Program-made: the position numbers and the translations under genes | Shown: piece by piece, positions 35,733 to 44,390 of the stretch | How positions within the stretch are numbered: the first letter of the stretch is position 1 | Layout: each line of letters opens with the position of its first letter | Source of the DNA: a virus | Strand: one strand, 5' to 3' | DNA: 64,000 nt | Virus record (IMG/VR): IMGVR_UViG_3300032770_000004 | Coordinates: 105,963 to 169,962 of that record | The notes under the pieces: generated by a model | Told to the model about the DNA's origin: nothing | Seen by the model: the letters and a program-made list of their open reading frames with translations, nothing else | Databases searched by the model: none

Positions 35733-36027
35733 CGATAGCTCCTTCCAGCGCTCCGGTTCCGACCAGCACCTCGCCCTCTGAATCTAGAATCTTTTCCTCA
35801 GTAGCGCAGACCGAGCAGATGTGGCCGTAGTCTCTTACTTCCCAAGCATCGTGCTCGGCTGCCTCAGCGAAAGTTCCAGGGAAGACTCCACGAATCGCCA
35901 AGACCACCTTCTCGCCGGGCTGAAGCTTCATCCCCAGAGTCTTGACCCAATCTTCGGGGACTTCAAAGGTTTTATTGGGATCCTGGCCAGGATTGCACTT
36001 GTCGCAGAATGTGGTTGTAACTTCCAT
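35716..36027 (-). CDS. Zinc-ribbon hypothetical protein
   Basis: 103 residues. CDKC near the N-terminus (residues 8-11) and CSVC near residue 72 could make one zinc site. The middle (LGMKLQPGEKVVLAIRGVFP) is beta-like. Overlaps the lipoprotein gene by 17 bp and shares a base with the preceding gene's stop, so it belongs to the same operon. Function unknown. Confidence 0.55.
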   Translation of the reverse strand: MEVTTTFCDKCNPGQDPNKTFEVPEDWVKTLGMKLQPGEKVVLAIRGVFPGTFAEAAEHDAWEVRDYGHICSVCATEEKILDSEGEVLVGTGALEGAIDGKKD

Positions 36028-36323
36028 TAGGCTTTACCTCTGTACCCGCATTCCTTGCATACTAACATATTTCCGAACGGAAGTCGAATGACGCTGACCG
36101 AAGTCTGCTTACAATCTGGGCATTCCAGTGGGTCTGGACGCTTAGGGAAGCCCTCAAGATCTTCTGCAACCTCAGTTTTATCCAGTATTTTCTGGATGGC
36201 CTTCTGGAGGCGCGATATCTGACGCTTCAGCTGATGATTCTCGCGCTTGGTTTCGGCAAGTAGCTTGTTGCGCTTCTTTTCTTCCTTTTGTTCCCGGTGC
36301 TGCGTACTGCGATACTTAGGCAT
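36027..36323 (-). CDS. Coiled-coil zinc-ribbon protein
   Basis: 98 residues from ATG 36323, with a GGAG site; a longer start at 36341 would overlap the previous gene. The first 55 residues are a Lys/Arg/Glu/Gln coiled coil (LLAETKRENHQLKRQISRLQ), followed by a C-terminal zinc ribbon: CPDCKQ and CKECGYRG. The layout resembles small DNA- or RNA-binding transcription-type proteins, but no family was identified. Confidence 0.55.
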   Translation of the reverse strand: MPKYRSTQHREQKEEKKRNKLLAETKRENHQLKRQISRLQKAIQKILDKTEVAEDLEGFPKRPDPLECPDCKQTSVSVIRLPFGNMLVCKECGYRGKA

Positions 36324-36324
36324 C

Positions 36325-36564
36325 TTACGCTCCTGTTGCATCCATCTCGATGATCCACTTTTCTCCGTCGTGCCACATCTTCATGGATTGGAAAGGGAGA
36401 TTGCCACAATCCATCAATCCTGGGGTTGATGTCAAAGTCTTCAATAGCTCGTACTGTCGCATCCTTGCTCCCATTGTCTTGGGGGTCGAAGGTTCATCCT
36501 CGATCCGAACGACAAAGCGGCTTTCGGAGTCGTTGATGCGAACTTGCTTGAGCGTTTTGTTCAT
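36325..36564 (-). CDS. Hypothetical small protein
   Basis: 79 residues, with strand-rich N-terminus (SESRFVVRIEDE) and an aromatic C-terminus (MKMWHDGEKWIIEMDATGA). It shares a base with the preceding gene's stop and ends one nt before the next start. Nothing recognised. Confidence 0.5.
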   Translation of the reverse strand: MNKTLKQVRINDSESRFVVRIEDEPSTPKTMGARMRQYELLKTLTSTPGLMDCGNLPFQSMKMWHDGEKWIIEMDATGA

Positions 36565-36758
36565 TAGAACACCAAGTCTTCTGGAATGTCATCGTCTTCG
36601 AATTCTTCTTCGTCGACCTCAATCAGGCCGCGCTCAATAAGCTCGGTGACGACCTCCTGGACGATCTCTTGTCTAACTGGTTTAGTTACTACCTTCGGTG
36701 GTAAGTATTCAGCAAAAACATCTTGGACTGCTTCTTCGAATTCTGCACGTGTTGCCAT
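36564..36758 (-). CDS. Hypothetical acidic helical protein
   Basis: 64 residues: EFEEAVQDVFAEYLPPKVV, an IVQEVVTELIERGLIEVDEE helix and a strongly acidic tail. Small acidic proteins of this kind can be anti-host inhibitors or DNA mimics, but there is no direct evidence here. One-base TAATG-type junctions on both sides place it in the operon. Confidence 0.5.
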   Translation of the reverse strand: MATRAEFEEAVQDVFAEYLPPKVVTKPVRQEIVQEVVTELIERGLIEVDEEEFEDDDIPEDLVF

Positions 36759-37756
36759 TAAAAACTCCCTGCGTATGCCTCGTTGAAATTTTGCACTGCT
36801 TGCTTGATGATGTCGTTGGATTGACCGGTCGAGATCCGATAGAAATTTGGAGGGCCACCAAACGCAGTGCCATTGACCATCATAACCTTGGAGTCCTTTA
36901 GGGCCTTAGCAAATTTCTCAAGAGAAACGACTCCGATCCATTGAAACATGCCAACGGTTTTTTGACAGTAACTGCCACGACCAGCGAGCCAAACAATTTC
37001 ATTCGCGTTGTCAATATGTTGGGAATGAACTTTCTCGAAGATTTGGTCTCGAATTAGATGGGTGTTACGAAGAGTAGCCGCAACATGGTATTGACTGATG
37101 GTAGGTACGCCACTGGTAGTCATTTCTACATACCGGCTAGCATGATCAGCCAAGAATTGGTCTTCAGTTACAAGCCAACCTAGACGGACACCGGGCGCTC
37201 CGAGCATCTTTCCAGCACTCCATACTGAAATCTTAGCGGGTACTGGAAGATCCGAGGGCCATCCGTACGCCCTATGTGCATAGGCAGCATCCCAAATGTC
37301 AACGGGCTGTGTGAAGTTCTTGACCAGAAATCGAAGCGACAGTTTGCCATCTGGATTGTTTGGAGAAGTGATTACTTTAATGCTATGATCCCAGAACTTC
37401 TTGGGCTTATTGAAGCGCAATCCATGAAGGCTAGCGATCGTCGGATAGGTCGGCCAGTATGGTACGTCCATGCTCATGTTGTCAATCTTGGGGTCTTTCT
37501 GCTTGAGGGCGTAGACAGCAGCATGAAGGGCGTGCTTGGCCCCTAGAGCGATGACAATCTTCTTACCGGGATGAAGCTTTTCTAATTCGGCTAGAAGCTC
37601 TTCAGATGGCTTGATGTCTGGATAGGACAAGTCAGGAGGATAATGGCGCGGGTAGTACTGCTTCATCGCGTTGCGAAGTACAACCGGTTCACCGATGGCG
37701 AGGTTAATACCGTCGTGTGATCCCCTAACTAGCTGCTTATCGCCTTCCCAGTTCAT
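36758..37756 (-). CDS. PLP-dependent aminotransferase, class I/II fold
   Basis: 332 residues from ATG 37756, which shares a base with the preceding stop. Fold-type I features: SPNNPDG (131-137, Asn for PLP), DIWDAAYAH (153-161, Asp156 and Tyr159), SAGKMLGAPGVRLGW (180-194) with Lys183 as the Schiff-base lysine and Arg191 for phosphate. Family members transfer amino groups between amino acids and keto acids; the alliinase/tryptophan-aminotransferase group and the aspartate group share this pattern. The substrate cannot be read. It sits among small unknown genes and is an unusual gene for a phage. Confidence 0.8.
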   Translation of the reverse strand: MNWEGDKQLVRGSHDGINLAIGEPVVLRNAMKQYYPRHYPPDLSYPDIKPSEELLAELEKLHPGKKIVIALGAKHALHAAVYALKQKDPKIDNMSMDVPYWPTYPTIASLHGLRFNKPKKFWDHSIKVITSPNNPDGKLSLRFLVKNFTQPVDIWDAAYAHRAYGWPSDLPVPAKISVWSAGKMLGAPGVRLGWLVTEDQFLADHASRYVEMTTSGVPTISQYHVAATLRNTHLIRDQIFEKVHSQHIDNANEIVWLAGRGSYCQKTVGMFQWIGVVSLEKFAKALKDSKVMMVNGTAFGGPPNFYRISTGQSNDIIKQAVQNFNEAYAGSF

Positions 37757-38358
37757 TACCAAGTCGCCTTCAGGTTAAGGTCGACCTCGACACTACGAGG
37801 AGACCCACCTGGGAGTCTTAGCATAGGACCAGCACTGAGTCCAAGGTAAAACGGGCCGAAAATGCGGCGATCAACTTCGGCAGCTACGTGAAGGTCAGGA
37901 AGTGAAGTGATTCCGCTTACATTACCGCCTACCTGGACTCCAAGAAGCCAATCAGGACGTGGACTTTCAACCTTCACGTCGACCTGCTTTTCGACGATTC
38001 GATCGACATATTCAGTCTTGGTGACTACCTGCGTTACAACTTTCTGTTCCTGAGTCTTCGACTTTTCTATGTCTTGAACATCAGTAGTAGTCTTCTGGAG
38101 CTTCGTACCGTTAGGCTTGGTGACAACGACGGTGACGGTATGGGTCTTGAAGTTCTTCTGAAACTCTGCCACACGTTTGTCTACTTCAGCTTGCACCATC
38201 TGCTCGTCGACCACCTTCTGCACCTGGGTGACCACCTTCTCTTGAATCTGAACAGAAGGCTTTGGAGCCGAATAGCGACCCACAAACAGGCCAATCAAAA
38301 GGAGGGCCATCATTGCTAGATATTTCCAGTACTTTTTCAAAAATTCAATGTAGGTCAT
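37756..38358 (-). CDS. Membrane-anchored coiled-coil protein with beta C-terminus
   Basis: 200 residues. N-terminal transmembrane helix (YLAMMALLLIGLFVGRYSA, residues 13-31) with basic start, then a Val/Gln/Lys/Glu coiled-coil (residues 40-130), then a beta domain (LLGVQVGGNVSGITS, IFGPFYLGLSAGPMLRL) ending NLKATW. N-in/C-out anchor followed by a periplasmic coiled coil resembles an inner-membrane spanin, but the C-terminal barrel-like part does not. ATGA overlap with the DnaB gene. Confidence 0.5.
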   Translation of the reverse strand: MTYIEFLKKYWKYLAMMALLLIGLFVGRYSAPKPSVQIQEKVVTQVQKVVDEQMVQAEVDKRVAEFQKNFKTHTVTVVVTKPNGTKLQKTTTDVQDIEKSKTQEQKVVTQVVTKTEYVDRIVEKQVDVKVESPRPDWLLGVQVGGNVSGITSLPDLHVAAEVDRRIFGPFYLGLSAGPMLRLPGGSPRSVEVDLNLKATW

Positions 38359-39854
38359 GCAATCTTATCCTGAAGGGCGCCGAATGGAACCTCTTTGTCC
38401 TTGAACTGTTCCAATAGTCCTTCAATTCTCTGCGGCATTGTATCAGACCCTCGATAGCATGTCGATAGCATGTCAGGAGCATGTGTTAGAGCATGACCGA
38501 AGTCGCTGCGGCATACAACAGCCCAGCCGATTTCGCTGGATCGCGACTTACATACGTAAAATGTGATGCGATTGGCTGCCATATCCTGGGGACTGCGGTT
38601 CACGGTGATAATGTTGGTTGCTGACATTGCGATAGCGAATGCTTCCGAAACGTACTCGAATGTCAACAGGCGAGAATCGCTTCCAGTCGAGCGATTAATC
38701 TTGCTGCCTTCACGGTTTGTCTGGGCGGCCAGCAAAGCGTGGAACTTCTCTTCCAGAGCTAGCTGTACGAATTGGCGATAGACATAGTCCTGAATCTGTC
38801 GGACTTCCAACATGCCAGAACGAGCCATTTCTGTGGTTAGAATCTGAGGATAGTCAACAACTAGCAGGTCGAATCCTTTCCCGGTCTGTGCTCGCTTACG
38901 CATCTGATGGGTACGAATGACACCGATGACCTCTTCTACAGTCAAAAGGGGTTTGTTCATACTGAGATACGTTAAATGCTTGCTCATTTTCGTTTGTGCT
39001 TTGTCAACATCAGGGTGATCGGCAAGAGTCATTTCACGGAAACGCGCCTTAGATACCCGTAAGTAGCTGCAATAGAACTTCTCCATGATGTCAAGCTGGC
39101 GTCCTTCTAGAGAGATAAATAACACATCCTTCTCGGCATCGAAATTATGACGCGCAATGGTAATCATGGTCGTAGTTTTGCCGATATTGACAGGCGCGAT
39201 TAATACTGTGGTGTCTCCAGGAAGCATACAGCCTTTAATAGGCTTAGTAGGATCACTCACAATTTTCGAGTCCAAAAGCGGACTACCAGTAGTGAGGGCG
39301 TTTTCTTGATCTTGCGTCTGAGCATCCACTAGGTCTTTAGCATTCGAAAAATCGGCGGGCGGCTGTCCATCAAAACGAGTAGTTTGAAAGTCCTTAACGG
39401 CTTTCTCTAGAACGACGACCGCTTTGTTGACTTGCTTCTGGTTGAAGAGCTTGGCAGACTCACTAACGCTATCGTGGTAAATACGGCAACGAAGCCAGTC
39501 GGTCAATTCCCTAGAAATTACGTCCTCACCGTACTTCAGGGCCTGCAAACAACAGAGATCGTACACCTTAAGGAATTTCATATGATCTGGGGCATTTCTA
39601 AACCTAAGCGAACTATGACCCAAAAGTTCTTCTTTGGTCGGCATCCTTCCGAATTCTCGATGGAATTCTATGTAAGCAGCGAAAAGGTCACGAACATAGG
39701 GTTCTTTTATCCATTGAGGCTGGATTCGGTCTTTCACTTGTTTGTAAAACCCTTCGTTCTTGATCACGTGGCCCATAAAGGCAGCTTGTCGATCTTCCTC
39801 AAAGGGCAAATAGGTTGCCCGTTCTGGATCTAGTTGTAGGTCATTTGATGGCAT
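38355..39854 (-). CDS. DnaB/gp41-like replicative helicase
   Basis: 499 residues. N-terminal helical domain (1-165), then RecA-type motor: PGDTTVLIAPVNIGKTTT (P-loop at 220-228), VLFISLEGRQLDIMEKFY (motif H1a-like), FDLLVVDYPQIL (Walker B) and LLAAQTNREGSK (sensor). It fits DnaB and T4 gp41 helicases that unwind the fork for the primase. ATGA to the next gene; it overlaps the primase gene by 14 bp, as in other helicase-primase operons. Confidence 0.88.
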   Translation of the reverse strand: MPSNDLQLDPERATYLPFEEDRQAAFMGHVIKNEGFYKQVKDRIQPQWIKEPYVRDLFAAYIEFHREFGRMPTKEELLGHSSLRFRNAPDHMKFLKVYDLCCLQALKYGEDVISRELTDWLRCRIYHDSVSESAKLFNQKQVNKAVVVLEKAVKDFQTTRFDGQPPADFSNAKDLVDAQTQDQENALTTGSPLLDSKIVSDPTKPIKGCMLPGDTTVLIAPVNIGKTTTMITIARHNFDAEKDVLFISLEGRQLDIMEKFYCSYLRVSKARFREMTLADHPDVDKAQTKMSKHLTYLSMNKPLLTVEEVIGVIRTHQMRKRAQTGKGFDLLVVDYPQILTTEMARSGMLEVRQIQDYVYRQFVQLALEEKFHALLAAQTNREGSKINRSTGSDSRLLTFEYVSEAFAIAMSATNIITVNRSPQDMAANRITFYVCKSRSSEIGWAVVCRSDFGHALTHAPDMLSTCYRGSDTMPQRIEGLLEQFKDKEVPFGALQDKIA

Positions 39855-40854
39855 AGTGATCCTTCAAGTAAAGATATAGAAATCCCTTGGTAATCCTCGG
39901 CGCCGACAGATACAGTTGTCGGACCTGTTCGACAGACATGGCTCCAAGATCTCCAAACTGAGAAGGTGGGCGCATGTCGTAAATTTCAAAATCGTCACCC
40001 ATCAGATTGAGAATCTTGGTCGATTCAACAAAAGCATCCGGGTCTAGAGCTATGTACAGCTTGGTAATCCCGCTATTCCGAATGAGATTCAGTTGCTGTC
40101 GACTGACAGCCTTACCCATTGCAGCGACATTACCGCCACAGGCATGGGCCTTAATGGCATCAATCGGACCTTCACAGAGTATAACATGGTCTTCGGTGAT
40201 TCTATCTGCGAACATCAATACGTGGTCGCGCTTGAGACCAATGGACGTTATAGCTTTGGGAATCGTGACTTGAATCCGAAGCTCTTCATCGAAGTAACTC
40301 GTCTGCTCGATGTAGCGATCCTGCCATCCGAGAAGCTGACCGTGGCTCTTGACGGGGAAAACAACCCGCTTCTTTTTGGGCCAGTACATGATTCCGTATT
40401 CCAGAGCTAGAGACAATGGGATACCGCGAGATTCGAGATATGCGCGTCCATCTTTACCGGCTTCAGAATCGATAGCTCGAAAGTCAGGGTCCGGTTCGAT
40501 CACCGGTAACGGCTCAATGAACTCTGGAATCTCATCTTCTTCATCATCAAAAAAGTCGATGAGCTGAAGATCTAGATACAAGCCCTTGGTTTTTTGTGAT
40601 TCGTTTCCATAGAGCTGTTCTTTGACTTCTTTAACATTCTGTCCTAACAGCTCTGCAAGGACCCATTCTGGTGAACCTGTAAAGCCATCAGAATCGCGGC
40701 ATACCCAGCAGACAAAACGTCCATCATTCTTGCGAATGTATAGTTTCTCGCGTTTCTGACAACGAGGGCAGGTAAGGATAAAAGACTTGCTGTTCGTCTT
40801 GTAATCGATACCACCCTCGTCTAGAACTGATTTGATAGTCGCTTGAAGACTCAT
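39841..40854 (-). CDS. DnaG-type DNA primase
   Basis: 337 residues. Zinc ribbon CPRC (29-32) and CWVC (49-52), then Toprim: VILCEGPIDAI (Glu228 as the metal-binding residue) and ALDPDA (Asp271, Asp273). Between them YWPKKKRVVFPVKSHGQLLG is the RNA polymerase basic region. Shorter than bacterial DnaG (~580), without the helicase-binding C-terminal domain, as usual in phages. Overlaps its neighbours; makes primers for the polymerase. Confidence 0.88.
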   Translation of the reverse strand: MSLQATIKSVLDEGGIDYKTNSKSFILTCPRCQKREKLYIRKNDGRFVCWVCRDSDGFTGSPEWVLAELLGQNVKEVKEQLYGNESQKTKGLYLDLQLIDFFDDEEDEIPEFIEPLPVIEPDPDFRAIDSEAGKDGRAYLESRGIPLSLALEYGIMYWPKKKRVVFPVKSHGQLLGWQDRYIEQTSYFDEELRIQVTIPKAITSIGLKRDHVLMFADRITEDHVILCEGPIDAIKAHACGGNVAAMGKAVSRQQLNLIRNSGITKLYIALDPDAFVESTKILNLMGDDFEIYDMRPPSQFGDLGAMSVEQVRQLYLSAPRITKGFLYLYLKDHYAIK

Positions 40855-41972
40855 TCGTCAGAGCTTTCCTCGTCGTCACTTATGCCGCCACCTACCGTGA
40901 ACTTCCCTTCCAAATCCTTCTTACGTACATCCATAAGGATGGCTTCACAGAGATTAGGATCGTTCTTTAGGACTTCCAAAATGGCAGGCTTGCCACGATA
41001 GTCTTTGCCGCCGTACGAATAGGTCAGGTTATTGGGCTTACTGATGACATTCCAGCCCTTCCCCAGACGGAAGACTTCTTCGTGAGTGTTGATGATACCG
41101 CGATGGTAGTCAAGGGTGAATTCCCCGTTACGTTCCTTCGGGCCCATCGAGCTATCGACCATCTTGACCTTGATTTTGTGGGCAAGCTTTTCACCTTTGT
41201 CTGCTAGGTCTTTGACCTCTTCGCTGATGAATTTCTGTTTCAGCTCATCCACCTTACCTTCAGCGCTCCTATTGGGTTCGACCCACATGGCGTATTCAGC
41301 CACATGGAGAGATCCAAACGAAAGAGCGGGTCGGAATTTATTGCCGCGCATCTGCTCGGCAATGTCCATCTGGGCTCGGATGTGTGAAGTGAGAATGAGA
41401 GCGAAGCCCATCTTGCGTTGGATGGGGAGAATGCGCTTTAGACCTTCTTGAATAGTCAGAGCGTTGTCACCAATCTGTTGAGTCATGATGGTATCTGCGT
41501 TCATTCCACGACGTCCCTGAATTTGGGTAACCGAGTCGACGATGACTAGTTTAAGCTTCATACCCTCGTCTGCAAGAGCGGCGAACTCCTTTTCGATTCG
41601 ATCAAAGATTTGATCTGGACGATTAGTCTCGTAGGCAATATAGCGATCGGGATCGATACCCCACATATGCATCTGGTCATCCGAAAGCTGTCCTGTTTCG
41701 CGGAACTCAGTGTTAAATTTAACCACCCATGCGTCAGGATCATCTTTCATCAGCTGCCCGGCCATAGCGTTGCAGATAACGGACTTGCCACCCTTAGGCG
41801 GACCATAAAGGACCATGCTATAGCCACCGGGGAGGCCCCATCCGTTGCCAAATGTATGGTTCAATGAAGGGCTCGGACTACGTACAACATAGAGGTGTGG
41901 ATCCTTTCGTTCAGCGACAGCGCCATCAAGCGCCATCAGCTTTTCCATAATACGTTGATTCTTGGTAGCCAT
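40851..41972 (-). CDS. RecA/UvsX-like recombinase
   Basis: 373 residues, starts with AAGGAG 7 nt upstream. P-loop GPPKGGKS (57-64), LVIVDSVTQIQGRRGMN (Walker B), ALILTSHIRAQMDIAEQM (L2-like), and an acidic C-terminal tail (SDDEESSDE). This is the RecA fold; UvsX of T4-like phages performs strand exchange in recombination-dependent replication. Placed between primase and SSB genes as in other T4-like replication modules. Confidence 0.9.
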   Translation of the reverse strand: MATKNQRIMEKLMALDGAVAERKDPHLYVVRSPSPSLNHTFGNGWGLPGGYSMVLYGPPKGGKSVICNAMAGQLMKDDPDAWVVKFNTEFRETGQLSDDQMHMWGIDPDRYIAYETNRPDQIFDRIEKEFAALADEGMKLKLVIVDSVTQIQGRRGMNADTIMTQQIGDNALTIQEGLKRILPIQRKMGFALILTSHIRAQMDIAEQMRGNKFRPALSFGSLHVAEYAMWVEPNRSAEGKVDELKQKFISEEVKDLADKGEKLAHKIKVKMVDSSMGPKERNGEFTLDYHRGIINTHEEVFRLGKGWNVISKPNNLTYSYGGKDYRGKPAILEVLKNDPNLCEAILMDVRKKDLEGKFTVGGGISDDEESSDE

Positions 41973-41981
41973 ATGTTCTCC

Positions 41982-42581
41982 TTAGTAAGTAGCCTTGCCA
42001 ACGCGATAGCCATTCTGAGATTGTCGAGCGTTGGATTCTCGACGTAGACGGTCACTCTCTTCCAGGGCTTCTTCCATACCGGAAGTGCTCAGGTTAGGGT
42101 TGGAACGGTATTGAATTGCGTTCATGATTTCAGCTGCTCGTTTGACAGCATTGAGAGCGCCTTCCATGTCTCGAAGTTTACGTTCCACGTAAATCAACGC
42201 TGCTTCCGTTTCTGCTTCTGCAACTGTTGCATCGCTATATTCAGGATCCAACGTCAGAAGTGCCTGGCGATTAGTTTCGTTCGAGCCGAGCTTCTTTTGT
42301 TCGAGTTGAGTAGGAATGACATCTACGATGAGAACCGCCTTGCGATCCTCTGTTCGCTTTTCTGCCATTCGATGTTGAAGGAATAGGTCTGCTGCGTATC
42401 GACCGAGAGTAAAACATGCTTGGCTGAACGTTGCCATTAACTCTGGAGCCTTAGCTGGGGTTACGATAGCGATTTCGTGGACACGAGATTCAGCCGTTGC
42501 GACATTGGACATGTCATACTTAATTGGTGTCCCAGTCTTTTTAGGATTGGGGACCGTGATTTCAAATGAGGTAATTTCCAT
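41982..42581 (-). CDS. Hypothetical recombination-region protein
   Basis: 199 residues. Short beta start (EITSFEITVPNP), then helices (VEAETEAALIYVERKLRDME, EGALNAVKRAAEIMN) and a Ser/Arg/Gln-rich tail. It lies between UvsX and SSB genes, the place where a UvsY-like mediator could sit, but no UvsY motif is seen. No good Shine-Dalgarno of its own: its AGGGG lies in the hairpin just upstream, so translation may be limited by that structure. Confidence 0.5.
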   Translation of the reverse strand: MEITSFEITVPNPKKTGTPIKYDMSNVATAESRVHEIAIVTPAKAPELMATFSQACFTLGRYAADLFLQHRMAEKRTEDRKAVLIVDVIPTQLEQKKLGSNETNRQALLTLDPEYSDATVAEAETEAALIYVERKLRDMEGALNAVKRAAEIMNAIQYRSNPNLSTSGMEEALEESDRLRRESNARQSQNGYRVGKATY

Positions 42582-42588
42582 ACAATAA

Positions 42589-42618
42589 ACCCCTACCCAG
42601 CAGAAGCCGGGCAGGGGT
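42589..42618 (-). terminator. Hairpin terminator after the SSB gene
   Basis: On the minus strand: ACCCCTGCCC, loop GGCTTCTGCT-like, GGGTAGGGGT, then TTTATT. Nine pairs with one A-C mismatch. A short T-tract follows, so it is a moderate intrinsic terminator or attenuator. It would lower expression of the downstream recombination genes and boost the highly needed SSB. Its 3' arm also includes the possible Shine-Dalgarno of the next gene. Confidence 0.7.
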
Positions 42619-42632
42619 CTCCAAGTGATGTT

Positions 42633-43649
42633 TTACTTCTGGAAGGTCTTCAAAAAGTCTTCCATGCCGCCAGCAGTATTAGATTGCTTACGGGCTTCTT
42701 CGAGCAAACGCTGCATTTCGCTGCGTAGCTGATCAGGAACTTCCGGCTTGCGGACATGCTCAGGAACTTCGGGCTTAGTCTCGTGCTTCTCTTCCGGTAC
42801 TTCAGTTTGCGTTGCTGAAGCGGCGGGTAGATTCATGACGGCACGAACGGTCTTCTCGTCGCCTCCGGACCTTACTAGGGCTTCGATACTCTCGTAAGAG
42901 AGTTTACGACCGAAGTCAGGAAGGTCAGGAAGGTTTTCTAGTTGGGCTAGATCGCTGTCAGTGAGAGTGTCGTACTTCTTGCGGAAGTCGCCATTCTCCT
43001 GTTCTTCCATGTAAACCTCTACAGTGTCAACGATGTCGTTGAACTTGCTACCACTGCGAGTAAACTTGAACCACAGACCCTTTTCTGCGCCCAACGGGTC
43101 CTCGTTCTTGTCAGCAAGCTTCTTGAGGAGTTCATAGAACAGCTTGCCGCAAGAATAGCTGATCATCAGAACGCCCCATGTACCGGTCTGGTCCTTTGCC
43201 AGCATCCACCACTTCTTGTCGAGATTGTGGTCTCGAAGCCAGAGGGCGAGATGCTTAGTAGCAACGGTGATTTCTTCGTCGGTCTTTCCGGCTGCTTTCA
43301 GCTGGGCCTTCTTCGATTCCAACTGCTCAACGCGAGTCTTACGTTCGACACATTCAGGACAGTCTACCTTGATTGTGCCATCGCGCTCCGTCTCTTCGAT
43401 GCAGTCGAAGGTCTGTGGAATGGTGTACTTCTTACCGTTGTTAGCGGTGACTTCGAGTCCGTATCCAAAGTGAACCTTGCGGAACAATCTGAATCCAGTA
43501 CCAAAGTTAACCATCTTCCCCTTTGGAGGCGCAACTCGAACGACGATGGTACGGTCCTTTTCTTCCTTGTGTCCTAGCTTATAGAACTTCAACTTGTCTT
43601 GATTACTGCCACTACCAGTGTAATTTGCTTTTCCTAATTGTACAGTCAT
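42633..43649 (-). CDS. gp32-like single-stranded DNA-binding protein
   Basis: 338 residues. Pattern like T4 gp32: KFYKLGHKEEKDRTIVVRVA, a core with a cysteine cluster (VDCPECVERK), KHLALWLRDHNLDKKWWML with aromatic residues, LFYELLKKLADKNEDPL, GLWFKFTRSGSKFNDI, and an acidic Glu/Pro C-terminal tail ending in a helical hook. Acidic tails recruit other replication proteins. Position between polymerase and recombinase genes and a terminator behind it support a highly made SSB. Assignment is probable, not certain. Confidence 0.7.
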   Translation of the reverse strand: MTVQLGKANYTGSGSNQDKLKFYKLGHKEEKDRTIVVRVAPPKGKMVNFGTGFRLFRKVHFGYGLEVTANNGKKYTIPQTFDCIEETERDGTIKVDCPECVERKTRVEQLESKKAQLKAAGKTDEEITVATKHLALWLRDHNLDKKWWMLAKDQTGTWGVLMISYSCGKLFYELLKKLADKNEDPLGAEKGLWFKFTRSGSKFNDIVDTVEVYMEEQENGDFRKKYDTLTDSDLAQLENLPDLPDFGRKLSYESIEALVRSGGDEKTVRAVMNLPAASATQTEVPEEKHETKPEVPEHVRKPEVPDQLRSEMQRLLEEARKQSNTAGGMEDFLKTFQK

Positions 43650-43655
43650 TGTTAC

Positions 43656-44390
43656 TTACCTTTGTTTGTTGATTGATTGATCCTTCAGGAGATGCTTAAT
43701 CTCTTTGAAGGCTTTGAGAACGGTATTGGTATCGGTTGTTTTCGGTGCCTCTACCGTTACATGTTTGCCACCGAAAATCCGAGAAGCGAGAGGTTCGATC
43801 ATGTCTTCCGGAACACCAGTAATTATAACTGGGATGGCCTTGGCGTTGTCGCCAGTAAGTGTTTCAGCACTTCGTACGGCTGCACGCTCCAAGAGCGGGC
43901 CGAGAACCTCATTCAAGAAGTACTTGTTGAGATAGGAGTCTACTACAGTATCTACATCAGATGCCGCAGGTACTACCTTCACTCCGTCAAACTCAGGAAC
44001 AGGAATGCTTGTCATGCCCAGGTCGGCTGCTGTATGGCGCACTTCACGGAGAAGTACTCCTAGGGAGTGAGGGCCAAATTCACGGTTGTTGCCAATGCTT
44101 AGCTTGGTAGCTTCGCGAATGGAACCTGTCGCCTGTCGGTAATCTACCGTAGCTATTTCTGCCTGTTCCTTAGCTAGCTTGATGAATTCATCGGTACCGG
44201 GTCCTGTTACGAATACCGGGAATCCAATCTGCTTGAAAAGGCGGCTAAACTCGCGCACCAAATTGGGGATCGCAAAAGCAGCGGCCTTACGGGCAGCCTC
44301 ACGACCAGGACGCGTACGAAAGTCGCCAGATACTGGCGTTTCCGCGAGGGTACGCGCATCACGGAGTTTGGTTAGGGCTTCTTTAAACAT
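43656..44390 (-). CDS. Hypothetical replication-operon protein
   Basis: 244 residues from ATG 44390, which has a GGAAAG site; an earlier start at 44444 would overlap the polymerase gene. Long amphipathic start (FKEALTKLRDARTLAETPVS), basic middle with a REFSRLFKQIGFPVFVTGPG segment, and an alpha/beta C-terminus (VIITGVPEDMIEPLASRIFG). No nuclease or ATPase motif is visible. It sits between polymerase and SSB genes, so may be a polymerase accessory factor. Confidence 0.5.
   Translation of the reverse strand: MFKEALTKLRDARTLAETPVSGDFRTRPGREAARKAAAFAIPNLVREFSRLFKQIGFPVFVTGPGTDEFIKLAKEQAEIATVDYRQATGSIREATKLSIGNNREFGPHSLGVLLREVRHTAADLGMTSIPVPEFDGVKVVPAASDVDTVVDSYLNKYFLNEVLGPLLERAAVRSAETLTGDNAKAIPVIITGVPEDMIEPLASRIFGGKHVTVEAPKTTDTNTVLKAFKEIKHLLKDQSINKQR

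Noticed and set aside
37756-38358. Inner-membrane spanin
   Set aside because: Anchor and coiled coil fit, but the C-terminal beta domain and absence of an overlapping outer spanin gene do not.
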